Assembly (NCBI GenBank): GCA_003250175.1
Contig: QKHD01000047.1
Span: forward strand, 1-11,503
Direction of reading: 5' to 3'
Source: Helicobacteraceae bacterium
GTDB lineage: Bacteria; Campylobacterota; Campylobacteria; Campylobacterales; SZUA-545
DNA: 11,503 nucleotides
Part shown: in pieces, positions 6,299-11,503 of the stretch
Layout of the letters: each line of letters opens with the position of its first letter
Position numbering within the stretch: position 1 is the stretch's first letter
The notes under the pieces: generated by a model
Told to the model about the DNA's origin: nothing
The model's database searches: none
What the model saw: only the letters and a program-made list of their open reading frames with translations
Program-made: the position numbers and the translations under genes

Positions 6299-7102
6299 AT
6301 GACCCGCACTAGCACGATCCTTGTGGCCTGCATCGCTCTCTTGGTTCTCTTCATCTTTTTCGGCCACTGGATTATCCCCTATGACCCCTACGCCCTGGGG
6401 CGTGACAGCATTCTCCTTCCCCCATCTTTTGATCACCCTTTCGGTACCGACCGTCTGGGCCGCGATATTCTCGCTCGGGTCGTAGAGGGGGGCAAGATCT
6501 CATTGATTATCGGGGTGGGCAGCGCGCTGATCGGCACCTTTATCGGCCTCATGGTCGGTATCAGCGCGGGCTATTTTCAGGGTAAAACCGACAAGGGGAT
6601 TGTCATTGCCATTGACCTCTTCCTGACCTTTCCCACCTTTTTCCTGCTCCTGGCCCTGGTCAGCTACGTCGATGCCTCCGCCAAGGTGCTCATCGCCGTT
6701 ATCGCCATTACCGGCTGGATGGGAACGGCCCGGATGATCCGGAGCGAATCCTTCGGCATCGGCACCAAACCCTTTATCAAGGTGCTCAAACTGGCCAAGG
6801 TGCCGGTTTTAAAAATCCTGCTCAAATACTACGCCCCCATCATCGCCCCCATCTTTCTCATCAGCTTTACCTTCGGCGTCTCCGGAGCGATTCTGGCGGA
6901 GAGTGGGCTGAGCTTTCTGGGCCTTGGGGTGATGCCGCCCCAGATGAGCTGGGGCTCGATCCTCAGCGAAGGCAAGGCGGTCATGGACATCGCCTGGTGG
7001 GTCAGCTTTTTCCCCGGGCTTTTTATCTTCCTCATCTCTTTTTTGCTGATTCAGCTCAGCGACATGCTTCAGCAGCTCTTTAACCGCAAAGAGGCGGTGT
7101 GA
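6299..7102 (+). CDS. ABC transporter permease, OppC/DppC (peptide or nickel) type
   Basis: This is an inner-membrane permease of the binding-protein-dependent family that carries oligopeptides, dipeptides or nickel. The 267-residue product has a first membrane helix at about 5-25 (OppC_N region). The signature HPFGTDRLGRDILARVVEGG (46-65) and helices at roughly 67-90, 103-125, 129-147, 177-200 and 234-256 follow. The EAA-like ATPase-contact loop spans about 149-175. The conserved ILAESGLSFLGLGVMPPQMS lies at 198-217 and SWGSIL just after. AAGGAG lies four bases before the ATG. No partner permease, ATPase or binding protein is adjacent, so the substrate cannot be told from context. It overlaps the next gene by four bases (GTGA). 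Confidence 0.9.
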   Translation: MTRTSTILVACIALLVLFIFFGHWIIPYDPYALGRDSILLPPSFDHPFGTDRLGRDILARVVEGGKISLIIGVGSALIGTFIGLMVGISAGYFQGKTDKGIVIAIDLFLTFPTFFLLLALVSYVDASAKVLIAVIAITGWMGTARMIRSESFGIGTKPFIKVLKLAKVPVLKILLKYYAPIIAPIFLISFTFGVSGAILAESGLSFLGLGVMPPQMSWGSILSEGKAVMDIAWWVSFFPGLFIFLISFLLIQLSDMLQQLFNRKEAV

Positions 7103-7851
7103 CCGACCTCAAACAGCTCCTCGATGACGAGTGCGCCAGACGCAACCGTCCGGAGGAGGTCTGCCTGGAGCGCCCCGACCCTATCCTGGTTGCCGGCCGC
7201 CACCGGCGCGACGATATCGCCCTCATTTGCGCCCTCTTCTCCTACGGCAACGCCACGGCCATTATCCGTTTTTTAGACCGCCTCGACTTCTCCCTGCTGG
7301 ATGCGGACGAAACGGCCATTCAAAAGGCCCTCGCACCCCTTTATTACCGTTTTCAAACCGGCGCCGACATTACGGCGCTCTTTCTCGCCATGCGCCGTCT
7401 GCGTCAGGAAGATGCGCTGGAGTCACTCTTTATGGAAGGGTTTCATCAGGAAGGAAATGTCGTGGGGGGAATCGGCCGGTTGATCGAGTCGCTCAATGGA
7501 CTCGTTAACCATGATAGCCGCGGGTGGCGGTTTTTGCTTTCGCAAACGCCGCTAAATGATAACTGGAAGGGGGCATCGCCCCTGAAACGGTGGATGATGT
7601 TTCTGCGCTGGATGGTGCGAAACGATGCCATCGACATGGGCCTGTGGCAAAAAATCAGCCCCAAAGAGCTGATCATTCCCCTCGACACCCACACCTTTGC
7701 CACCGCCACCAAACTGGGGCTTTTAACCCGCCGCCGGTACGATCTGGAAGCGGCCAGAGAGCTGACCGAAACCCTCAGAAGCTTCGATCCAAACGACCCG
7801 GTCCGCTATGATTTCGCCCTCTACCGTCTCGGGCAGGAGCGCTTGGTTTAA
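7099..7851 (+). CDS. TIGR02757 / DUF2400 family protein of unknown function
   Basis: The 250-residue product fits the DUF2400 family, whose biochemical role I do not know. Diagnostic stretches are the N-terminal RPDPILVAGRHRRDDIALIC (25-44), SPLKRWMMFLRWMVRNDAID (160-179), GLWQKISPKELIIPLDTHTF (181-200) and FDPNDPVRYDFALYRLG (229-245). The IPLDTHTF motif with following KLGLLTRR recalls the catalytic-Asp region VDTHxxR of HhH-GPD DNA glycosylases such as endonuclease III. A nucleic-acid repair role is possible but only inferred; no iron-sulfur cysteine cluster is present. It starts at GTG overlapping the permease stop, implying translational coupling. Its stop overlaps that of the convergent gene. 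Confidence 0.85.
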   Translation: MTDLKQLLDDECARRNRPEEVCLERPDPILVAGRHRRDDIALICALFSYGNATAIIRFLDRLDFSLLDADETAIQKALAPLYYRFQTGADITALFLAMRRLRQEDALESLFMEGFHQEGNVVGGIGRLIESLNGLVNHDSRGWRFLLSQTPLNDNWKGASPLKRWMMFLRWMVRNDAIDMGLWQKISPKELIIPLDTHTFATATKLGLLTRRRYDLEAARELTETLRSFDPNDPVRYDFALYRLGQERLV

Positions 7852-8723
7852 AGCTCGCGGTAGGCGATCTTCTCACCCTTGGAAAGACTCAAATCCAGCA
7901 GCTCCAGCCCCAGGGCATAGTAGGTCGGCCCGTCGGGCATGGAGTCGCCAAAGCCCAGCAGCGACGCCAGGGTAAAGCGTGCCTCATCCGCGGAAATGCC
8001 AAAGCCCTCCGCCGCCGTGCCCAGATGCTCGTTGATAAAATCCACGAATCGCTTGGTGTTTTCCATGGAGAGTCCGGAGTAAAGCACCCCGAAATGGTCG
8101 TCGTCAAAGTGGAAGGAGAAATCCCCCGCCCGCTTGGCGCAGCGTTTGATCTCCGCAGCGACGTGGGCGATAAACTCCTTGGCGCGGACCTCCCCGGCCT
8201 TGGCGCGGAACTCTTCCAGCCCGCCCACTTCGATCAGGGTCAGCACCAGCTGCTTTTTATCGCGCTTGGCCCGGTTGATCTCGTTGGGCAGAATATCGTG
8301 GAAATAGGCCTCGTTATAGAGCCCCGTTCCCGTATCCATAATCGACGTGCTGCGCATGAGGCGGCGTTCCCGCTGCTCTTCGTCGTCCTTGATTTTAAGG
8401 CGCCCTTCCAGCATTTTGACATGCTGTCTGGCGTCGTCCAGATCGGAACCAAGCAGGTTGATCCGGTCATGGAGCTGCTCCACCAATCGGTGGCTTTCAC
8501 GCATGACCCAGAAGATCACGCCCCGTGCCAGTACCAGCACGACCAGCCAGGATATTCCCAGCACCATGGCGATTTCTTTGACATCTGCCTGCGGCGGCAG
8601 AAGGTCCGGTGTCTCACCGGTTGTTCCCAAGCCACTGGAAACAACCACGACGGCGAGGGCGGCGACGATAACGAGAGCGCTGATTGCAGCGGCCGCCCAC
8701 TCCCTTAAAACTGACCCTTGAAT
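7848..8723 (-). CDS. Membrane-anchored protein with degenerate GGDEF domain and intact I-site
   Basis: The protein has two N-terminal membrane helices (about residues 8-26 and 50-75), a linker that is probably a coiled coil (about 76-125) and a C-terminal GGDEF-type domain. The domain entry DTGTGLYNEAYF is family-like. The catalytic motif reads DDDHF in place of GGDEF, and the metal-binding DxDxFK..ND region is replaced by IEVGGLEEFRA, so cyclase activity is unlikely. The RxxD inhibitory site is kept as RAGD at the standard distance (about 198-201), suggesting c-di-GMP binding. Start: the first canonical codon (GTG at 8648) would lose the first helix and has no ribosome-binding site. ATT at 8723 has AGAGGAG six bases upstream. 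An in-frame ATG at 8744 is cut off by two stops. With the GTG start the protein is 266 aa, with ATT 291 aa. Confidence 0.82.
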   Translation of the reverse strand: MQGSVLREWAAAAISALVIVAALAVVVVSSGLGTTGETPDLLPPQADVKEIAMVLGISWLVVLVLARGVIFWVMRESHRLVEQLHDRINLLGSDLDDARQHVKMLEGRLKIKDDEEQRERRLMRSTSIMDTGTGLYNEAYFHDILPNEINRAKRDKKQLVLTLIEVGGLEEFRAKAGEVRAKEFIAHVAAEIKRCAKRAGDFSFHFDDDHFGVLYSGLSMENTKRFVDFINEHLGTAAEGFGISADEARFTLASLLGFGDSMPDGPTYYALGLELLDLSLSKGEKIAYREL

Positions 8724-8729
8724 GTGCTA

Positions 8730-8736
8730 CTCCTCT
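8730..8736 (-). promoter_or_regulatory. Ribosome-binding site that supports the ATT start of the GGDEF-like gene
   Basis: AGAGGAG on the minus strand ends six bases before the ATT codon at 8721-8723. It is the only good Shine-Dalgarno match in the region, and no ATG, GTG or TTG stands at workable distance in this frame. Confidence 0.55.
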
Positions 8737-8759
8737 TACTCCATTATTTAACGCTGATT

Positions 8760-8789
8760 AATATACCATACGCATCATAAACCCATCAA
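8760..8789 (-). promoter_or_regulatory. Putative sigma-70 promoter for the GGDEF-like gene
   Basis: On the minus strand TTGATG (8784-8789) is followed after 18 bases by TATATT (8760-8765). A TG one base ahead of the latter makes an extended -10. Transcription would start near 8753, about 30 bases before the ATT start. It overlaps the upstream region of the divergent yaaA gene. Confidence 0.45.
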
Positions 8790-8800
8790 AGGATAGTTAT

Positions 8801-9553
8801 TTGATTATCTTATTTTCGCCCAGTGAAGGCAAACGCTCCGGAGGCAGTGGCGCACCTTTGAACAGTGCCAGCTTTACCTTTGCCGAAGCCTATGCGGAGC
8901 GCATGGTTCCCTTTGCCCACTACAACGACTACCTCGCCCGCGCCACCTTTGCGGAGCGTTCCGAACTCTTTGGCCTGAAGGATCCGGAGCAGGTCGAACG
9001 CTTTTCCGCACCCCTCGCCGGGCAACCAACCATGAAAGCGGTGGAGCGCTACGAAGGAGTCGCCTACGACTACCTGCGCTACGACACCCTGGATGCCAAG
9101 GCGAAAGATTATGTGGACGAGCATACCCTCATCTTTTCCAACCTCTTCGGCCCCATCAAGGCGGGCGATATGATCCCCGAATACAAGCTCAAGCAGGGCG
9201 CAAAGCTGCCCGGCTTTTCCATCGAAAACTATTTTAAAAAACACTTCACCCCGATCCTGGACGACTTTTTGCAAGGCCACGACGTCATCGACCTGCGGGC
9301 CGGTTTTTATGAAAAGTTCTACACCCTCTCCCAGCCCTATCTCACCTTCAAATTTGTCAAAGACGGCAAGGTGGTGAGCCACTGGGCCAAGGCGTATCGC
9401 GGTATTTTGCTACGGGAGATGGCCCTGAACAACATCAAAAGCGAAGCGGAGCTGATGCGTCACCCCATTGCCGGGCTGAACCTGATCGATATGAAACAGC
9501 AGAAGAATAAAAAAGAGGTGCTTTTCGAGGTGGAGACCCCCGAAAGGGGGTGA
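8801..9553 (+). CDS. yaaA: YaaA / UPF0246 family peroxide-stress protein
   Basis: YaaA proteins lower intracellular free iron during hydrogen peroxide stress in E. coli and protect DNA and proteins; structural work on the family suggests a DNA-binding fold. The 250-residue product shows the N-terminal FSPSEGK (5-11), the RYEGVAYDYL stretch (83-92), and TLIFSNLFGPIKAGDMIPEY (109-128) with KLKQGAKLPG. Near the end is HPIAGLNLI. Length is typical. It starts at TTG, preceded by AAAGGA with seven bases of spacing and no nearby ATG. It is divergent from the GGDEF-like gene and convergent with trpB, with three bases between the stops. Function is by family; nothing here shows peroxide regulation. 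Confidence 0.9.
   Translation: MIILFSPSEGKRSGGSGAPLNSASFTFAEAYAERMVPFAHYNDYLARATFAERSELFGLKDPEQVERFSAPLAGQPTMKAVERYEGVAYDYLRYDTLDAKAKDYVDEHTLIFSNLFGPIKAGDMIPEYKLKQGAKLPGFSIENYFKKHFTPILDDFLQGHDVIDLRAGFYEKFYTLSQPYLTFKFVKDGKVVSHWAKAYRGILLREMALNNIKSEAELMRHPIAGLNLIDMKQQKNKKEVLFEVETPERG
9536..9551. terminator. GNRA-loop hairpin at the yaaA/trpB junction, possible two-way terminator
   Basis: ACCCCC-GAAA-GGGGGT forms a six-base-pair stem capped by a GAAA tetraloop, a very stable RNA shape, overlapping the last codons of yaaA. It lies just beyond the trpB stop on the opposite strand. Neither strand has a T-run after it, so termination is inferred from its place between two convergent genes. Confidence 0.4.
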
Positions 9554-9556
9554 AGC

Positions 9557-10768
9557 TCAGTTGCCGAAGCCGTAGGTTTCGGTGACGAAATCCAGGTCCT
9601 TGTCGCCGCGTCCGGAGAGGTTGACCAGGATTGTCTCGTAAGGTTTCTCCTTGGCCAGCTTCATGGCATAGGCCACGGCGTGGGCACTTTCCAGCGCAGG
9701 GATAATCCCCTCTTTTCGTGAAAGGGTATAGAAAGCATCCAGCGCCTCGTCGTCGCCGATGGTGACCGCCTGGGTGCGTTTGATGCTGGAGAGATAGGCG
9801 TGCTCCGGCCCGACGGAGGGGTAGTCCAATCCACTGGCGATGGAGTAGACCGCCCCCGGTTCGCCCTGGGCGTCTTTGAGCATGATGGAGTTAAACCCGT
9901 GCAAAACCCCCTCTTCGCCATAGGTGATGGAGGCGGCGTGTTCGCCGGCCTGGGTGCCGCGGCCCAAGGGCTCGACGGCATAGATAGCCACCGGGTCTTC
10001 GATAAAGGCGCTAAAAAGCCCCATGGCGTTGCTGCCCCCGCCCACACAGGCAACGACGTTATCCGGCAATCCGCCCATCATCTCGGCAAACTGCGCCTTG
10101 GCCTCCTTGCCGACGATGCTCTGAAAATCCCGCACCATTTTAGGAAACGGGTGCGGCCCGACCACGGAGCCGATGGCAAAGAGCTGGCTTTCGGGGTCTT
10201 GCAGGTAGGCGCCGAAGGCAGAGTCCACCGCCTCCTTGAGCGTCTTTGCTCCAAAGCCCACGGGGACGACCGTCGCGCCCAGCAGTTTCATCCGGATAAC
10301 GTTGGGCTTCTCCTTGGCAATATCCACCTCGCCCATGTGAATCTCGCACGCCAGCCCGAAATAGGCCGCCGCCGTGGCCAGGGCCACGCCGTGCTGCCCA
10401 GCGCCCGTCTCGGCGATCACCTTTTTCTTGCCCATCATCTTGGCCAGAAGCACCTCCGCCATGGTGTGGTTGAGTTTGTGCGCCCCGGTGTGGTTGAGGT
10501 CTTCACGCTTTAAAAATATCTGCCCGCCACCGCAGTAGTCGCTCAGGTTCTGGGCGTGGTACACTGGCGTGGGGCGCCCCTGGTAATGCACGCGGATCCG
10601 CTGGAGTTCACTCTGAAACGCATGGGTGCGAGAGAATTTCTCATAGGCCTCGGCGATGGCATCCATCTGCGTCTTGATCTCCGGAGGAATAAAACTGCCG
10701 CCGAACTTGCCGAAATAGCCCTCCGCGTCGGGAAAACGGGAGAGGTAGGGTTTTTGAATTTCCGTCAT
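9557..10768 (-). CDS. trpB: Tryptophan synthase beta chain, stand-alone copy
   Basis: TrpB joins indole and L-serine to tryptophan using pyridoxal phosphate, normally in complex with TrpA. The 403-residue product is full length. The cofactor lysine is K98 in LKREDLNHTGAHKLN, and E120 in AETGAGQHG corresponds to the catalytic Glu (E109 in Salmonella, same distance from the lysine). The phosphate-binding loop GGGSNA lies at 243-248, the GLDYPSVGPEHAYL stretch follows, and LSGRGDKD closes the active site near the C-terminus. The ATG at 10768 is preceded by GAGG six bases upstream. No trpA or other trp gene adjoins, so this may be an extra TrpB or part of a dispersed pathway. Residues inspected suggest an active enzyme. 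Confidence 0.96.
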   Translation of the reverse strand: MTEIQKPYLSRFPDAEGYFGKFGGSFIPPEIKTQMDAIAEAYEKFSRTHAFQSELQRIRVHYQGRPTPVYHAQNLSDYCGGGQIFLKREDLNHTGAHKLNHTMAEVLLAKMMGKKKVIAETGAGQHGVALATAAAYFGLACEIHMGEVDIAKEKPNVIRMKLLGATVVPVGFGAKTLKEAVDSAFGAYLQDPESQLFAIGSVVGPHPFPKMVRDFQSIVGKEAKAQFAEMMGGLPDNVVACVGGGSNAMGLFSAFIEDPVAIYAVEPLGRGTQAGEHAASITYGEEGVLHGFNSIMLKDAQGEPGAVYSIASGLDYPSVGPEHAYLSSIKRTQAVTIGDDEALDAFYTLSRKEGIIPALESAHAVAYAMKLAKEKPYETILVNLSGRGDKDLDFVTETYGFGN

Positions 10769-10803
10769 AGACTGCCTCGTATAAAAGTTTTTGATAAAGA
10801 TGT

Positions 10804-10809
10804 ATCATA
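10804..10809 (-). promoter_or_regulatory. Putative -10 element for trpB
   Basis: TATGAT on the minus strand lies about 36 bases before the trpB ATG in an AT-rich stretch, without a clear -35 hexamer. It overlaps a small dyad, TGATA-N6-TATCA (10792-10807), that could be an operator. Both are inferred from pattern only. Confidence 0.3.
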
Positions 10810-10870
10810 GTACATATTTTTTAAATCTCTCCCGCTTGGGGCTTTGATCTGCTTGCAATCAAACCTGCCT

Positions 10871-10876
10871 TATAAT
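10871..10876 (+). promoter_or_regulatory. Putative -10 element for the NosL-like gene
   Basis: A perfect TATAAT lies 28 bases before the ATG at 10904, with TTGCAA at 10853-10858 too close (12 bases) to be a normal -35. An inverted repeat TTTGAT-N9-ATCAAA (10843-10863) lies directly upstream. The -10 is convincing; the rest is uncertain. Confidence 0.45.
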
Positions 10877-10903
10877 AAAGATAATTTTTTCCCAAGGCCT
10901 GTC

Positions 10904-11503
10904 ATGAGATTACTGATTTCCCTTTTTCTGCTCCTGGGCATATTTGCCATGGGCGCAGCCGCCTTTGACAAGAGCGTCGAAAACCCCGTCATCCTGCAAA
11001 AGGGTGAAGGGGCCGCCTGGTGCCCTGTCTGCGGTATGAGCCTGAAGATGTTTTACAAAACCAGCCACGCCGCCACCGAAGCGGACGGCCAAACCCGGCA
11101 CTACTGCTCGATCCGCTGCCTGGCCGCGGAGCACGCCCATAACCTCCCCTCCACCATCAAGGCCGTCGATGCCGGGAGTGCCAAGCTGATCGACGCCCGC
11201 ACCGCCACCTACCTCATCGGTAGCGACATTCCCGGTACCATGAGCATGACCGGTAAACTCGCCTTCGCCGCCAAGGCCGACGCCGAAGCCTTTCAAAAGG
11301 AGCACGGCGGCCACCTGGGCCGTTTTAACGACGCCCTCTCCCAGGCCCGAAGCGACAAGGAAAAAGACGACGCCATGCGGATGAAGAAAAAGGAGAAGAT
11401 GGTCTACCCCAAGGGTAAAATGCTCTATGAAAAGCTCTGCAAAAAGCCGATCGACGCCCACGCCTTTGCCTCGCTTCCCGCCCTCAAAGCCCACATCCAG
11501 ACC
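10904..11503 (+). CDS. NosL-family periplasmic protein, N-terminal 200 residues (runs off the window)
   Basis: NosL proteins are periplasmic copper(I)-binding factors tied to nitrous oxide reductase assembly; related proteins occur widely in Campylobacterota in other settings. A Sec signal peptide (MRLLISLFLLLGIFAMGAAA, cleavage near residue 20) has no lipobox cysteine, unlike lipoprotein NosL. The mature part carries WCPVCGM (39-45), FYKTSHA, HYCSIRC (66-72), VDAGSAKLIDARTATYLIGS (88-107), GTMSM (111-115) and a KEHGGHLGRFNDAL stretch, all NosL-like. From about residue 166 a second region (KGKMLYEKLCKKPIDAH) looks like a haem-less cytochrome-c-like tail. AAGG six bases before the ATG supports the start. 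No nos gene is in view, so a role in N2O reduction cannot be claimed. Confidence 0.85.
   Translation, partial: MRLLISLFLLLGIFAMGAAAFDKSVENPVILQKGEGAAWCPVCGMSLKMFYKTSHAATEADGQTRHYCSIRCLAAEHAHNLPSTIKAVDAGSAKLIDARTATYLIGSDIPGTMSMTGKLAFAAKADAEAFQKEHGGHLGRFNDALSQARSDKEKDDAMRMKKKEKMVYPKGKMLYEKLCKKPIDAHAFASLPALKAHIQT

Noticed and set aside
5701..6354. Open frame antisense to the end of flgK and start of the permease gene
   Set aside because: It spans two well-supported genes and the hairpin between them, with no ribosome-binding site or recognisable domain.
8025..8708. Open frame (227 codons) antisense to the GGDEF-like gene
   Set aside because: The opposite strand encodes a recognisable GGDEF-type domain with membrane helices; this frame shows no motif.
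9800..10513. Open frame (237 codons) antisense to trpB
   Set aside because: It is the mirror image of a conserved enzyme gene; its His/Gly/Leu-rich translation looks like no protein family.
10843..10863. FNR-type operator upstream of the NosL-like gene
   Set aside because: The arms TTGAT and ATCAA are right but nine bases apart, not four, so it is listed only as an unexplained dyad.
10910..11494. Open frame (194 codons) antisense to the NosL-like gene
   Set aside because: The plus strand carries a signal peptide and the CPVCGM signature from 10904 onward; the antisense frame is Gly/Val-rich noise.
1..11503. Mobile elements, CRISPR array, tRNA or rRNA, defence system
   Set aside because: I found no transposase, integrase, spaced direct repeats or structural RNA pattern on either strand; all substantial coding space is accounted for by chromosomal genes.

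Overview
The window looks like chromosomal DNA of a flagellated member of the Campylobacterota (the former Epsilonproteobacteria). The evidence is the gene order flgI-flgJ-flgM-flgN-flgK behind an rsmD-type methyltransferase gene, which as I remember it matches the Cj1461-Cj1466 block of Campylobacter jejuni. A single-domain FlgJ, an epsilon-type FliD N-terminus and a NosL-like periplasmic protein agree with this. The DNA is GC-rich for that phylum, so a free-living, possibly vent or sediment, sulfur- or hydrogen-oxidising lineage is plausible, but I cannot name the genus. Genes are packed tightly, and no gene-free stretch exceeds about 140 bases. I see no rRNA, tRNA, CRISPR array, insertion sequence or phage gene.

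Layout. Bases 1-881 (minus strand) hold flaG and the 5' part of the filament-cap gene fliD, behind a sigma-28-type promoter. Divergent from them, a small receiver-like protein gene (1001-1330) overlaps rsmD (1317-1907). The stop codon of rsmD lies inside a good match to a sigma-54 promoter that points at flgI (P-ring) and flgJ (rod assembly). A second sigma-28-type promoter at 3314-3340 precedes flgM (anti-sigma-28), flgN (export chaperone) and flgK (hook-filament junction, unusually long at 733 aa). A hairpin covers the ribosome-binding site of flgN. Bases 6299-7851 hold an OppC/DppC-type ABC permease gene that overlaps a DUF2400/TIGR02757-family gene. Converging on it is a membrane-anchored protein with a degenerate GGDEF domain that keeps an RxxD I-site, probably starting at a rare ATT codon. 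Divergent from that is yaaA (8801-9553), which converges with a stand-alone trpB (9557-10768, minus). The window ends inside a NosL-family gene (10904 onward).

How the genes work together. The left 6.3 kb is a staged flagellar programme. The sigma-54-type promoter serves basal-body parts (FlgI, FlgJ). The two sigma-28-type promoters serve FlaG, FliD, FlgM, FlgN and FlgK, which are made once the hook is finished and FlgM is exported. FlgN would chaperone FlgK, the product of the next gene. The right 5 kb is a set of housekeeping and accessory genes with no shared pathway: transport, a protein family of unknown role, possible c-di-GMP sensing, oxidative-stress protection, tryptophan synthesis and copper or respiratory assembly. 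I found no clear new multi-gene system. The best leads are the inactive-looking GGDEF protein with its I-site and ATT start, the hairpin over the flgN ribosome-binding site, and the receiver-like protein next to rsmD.
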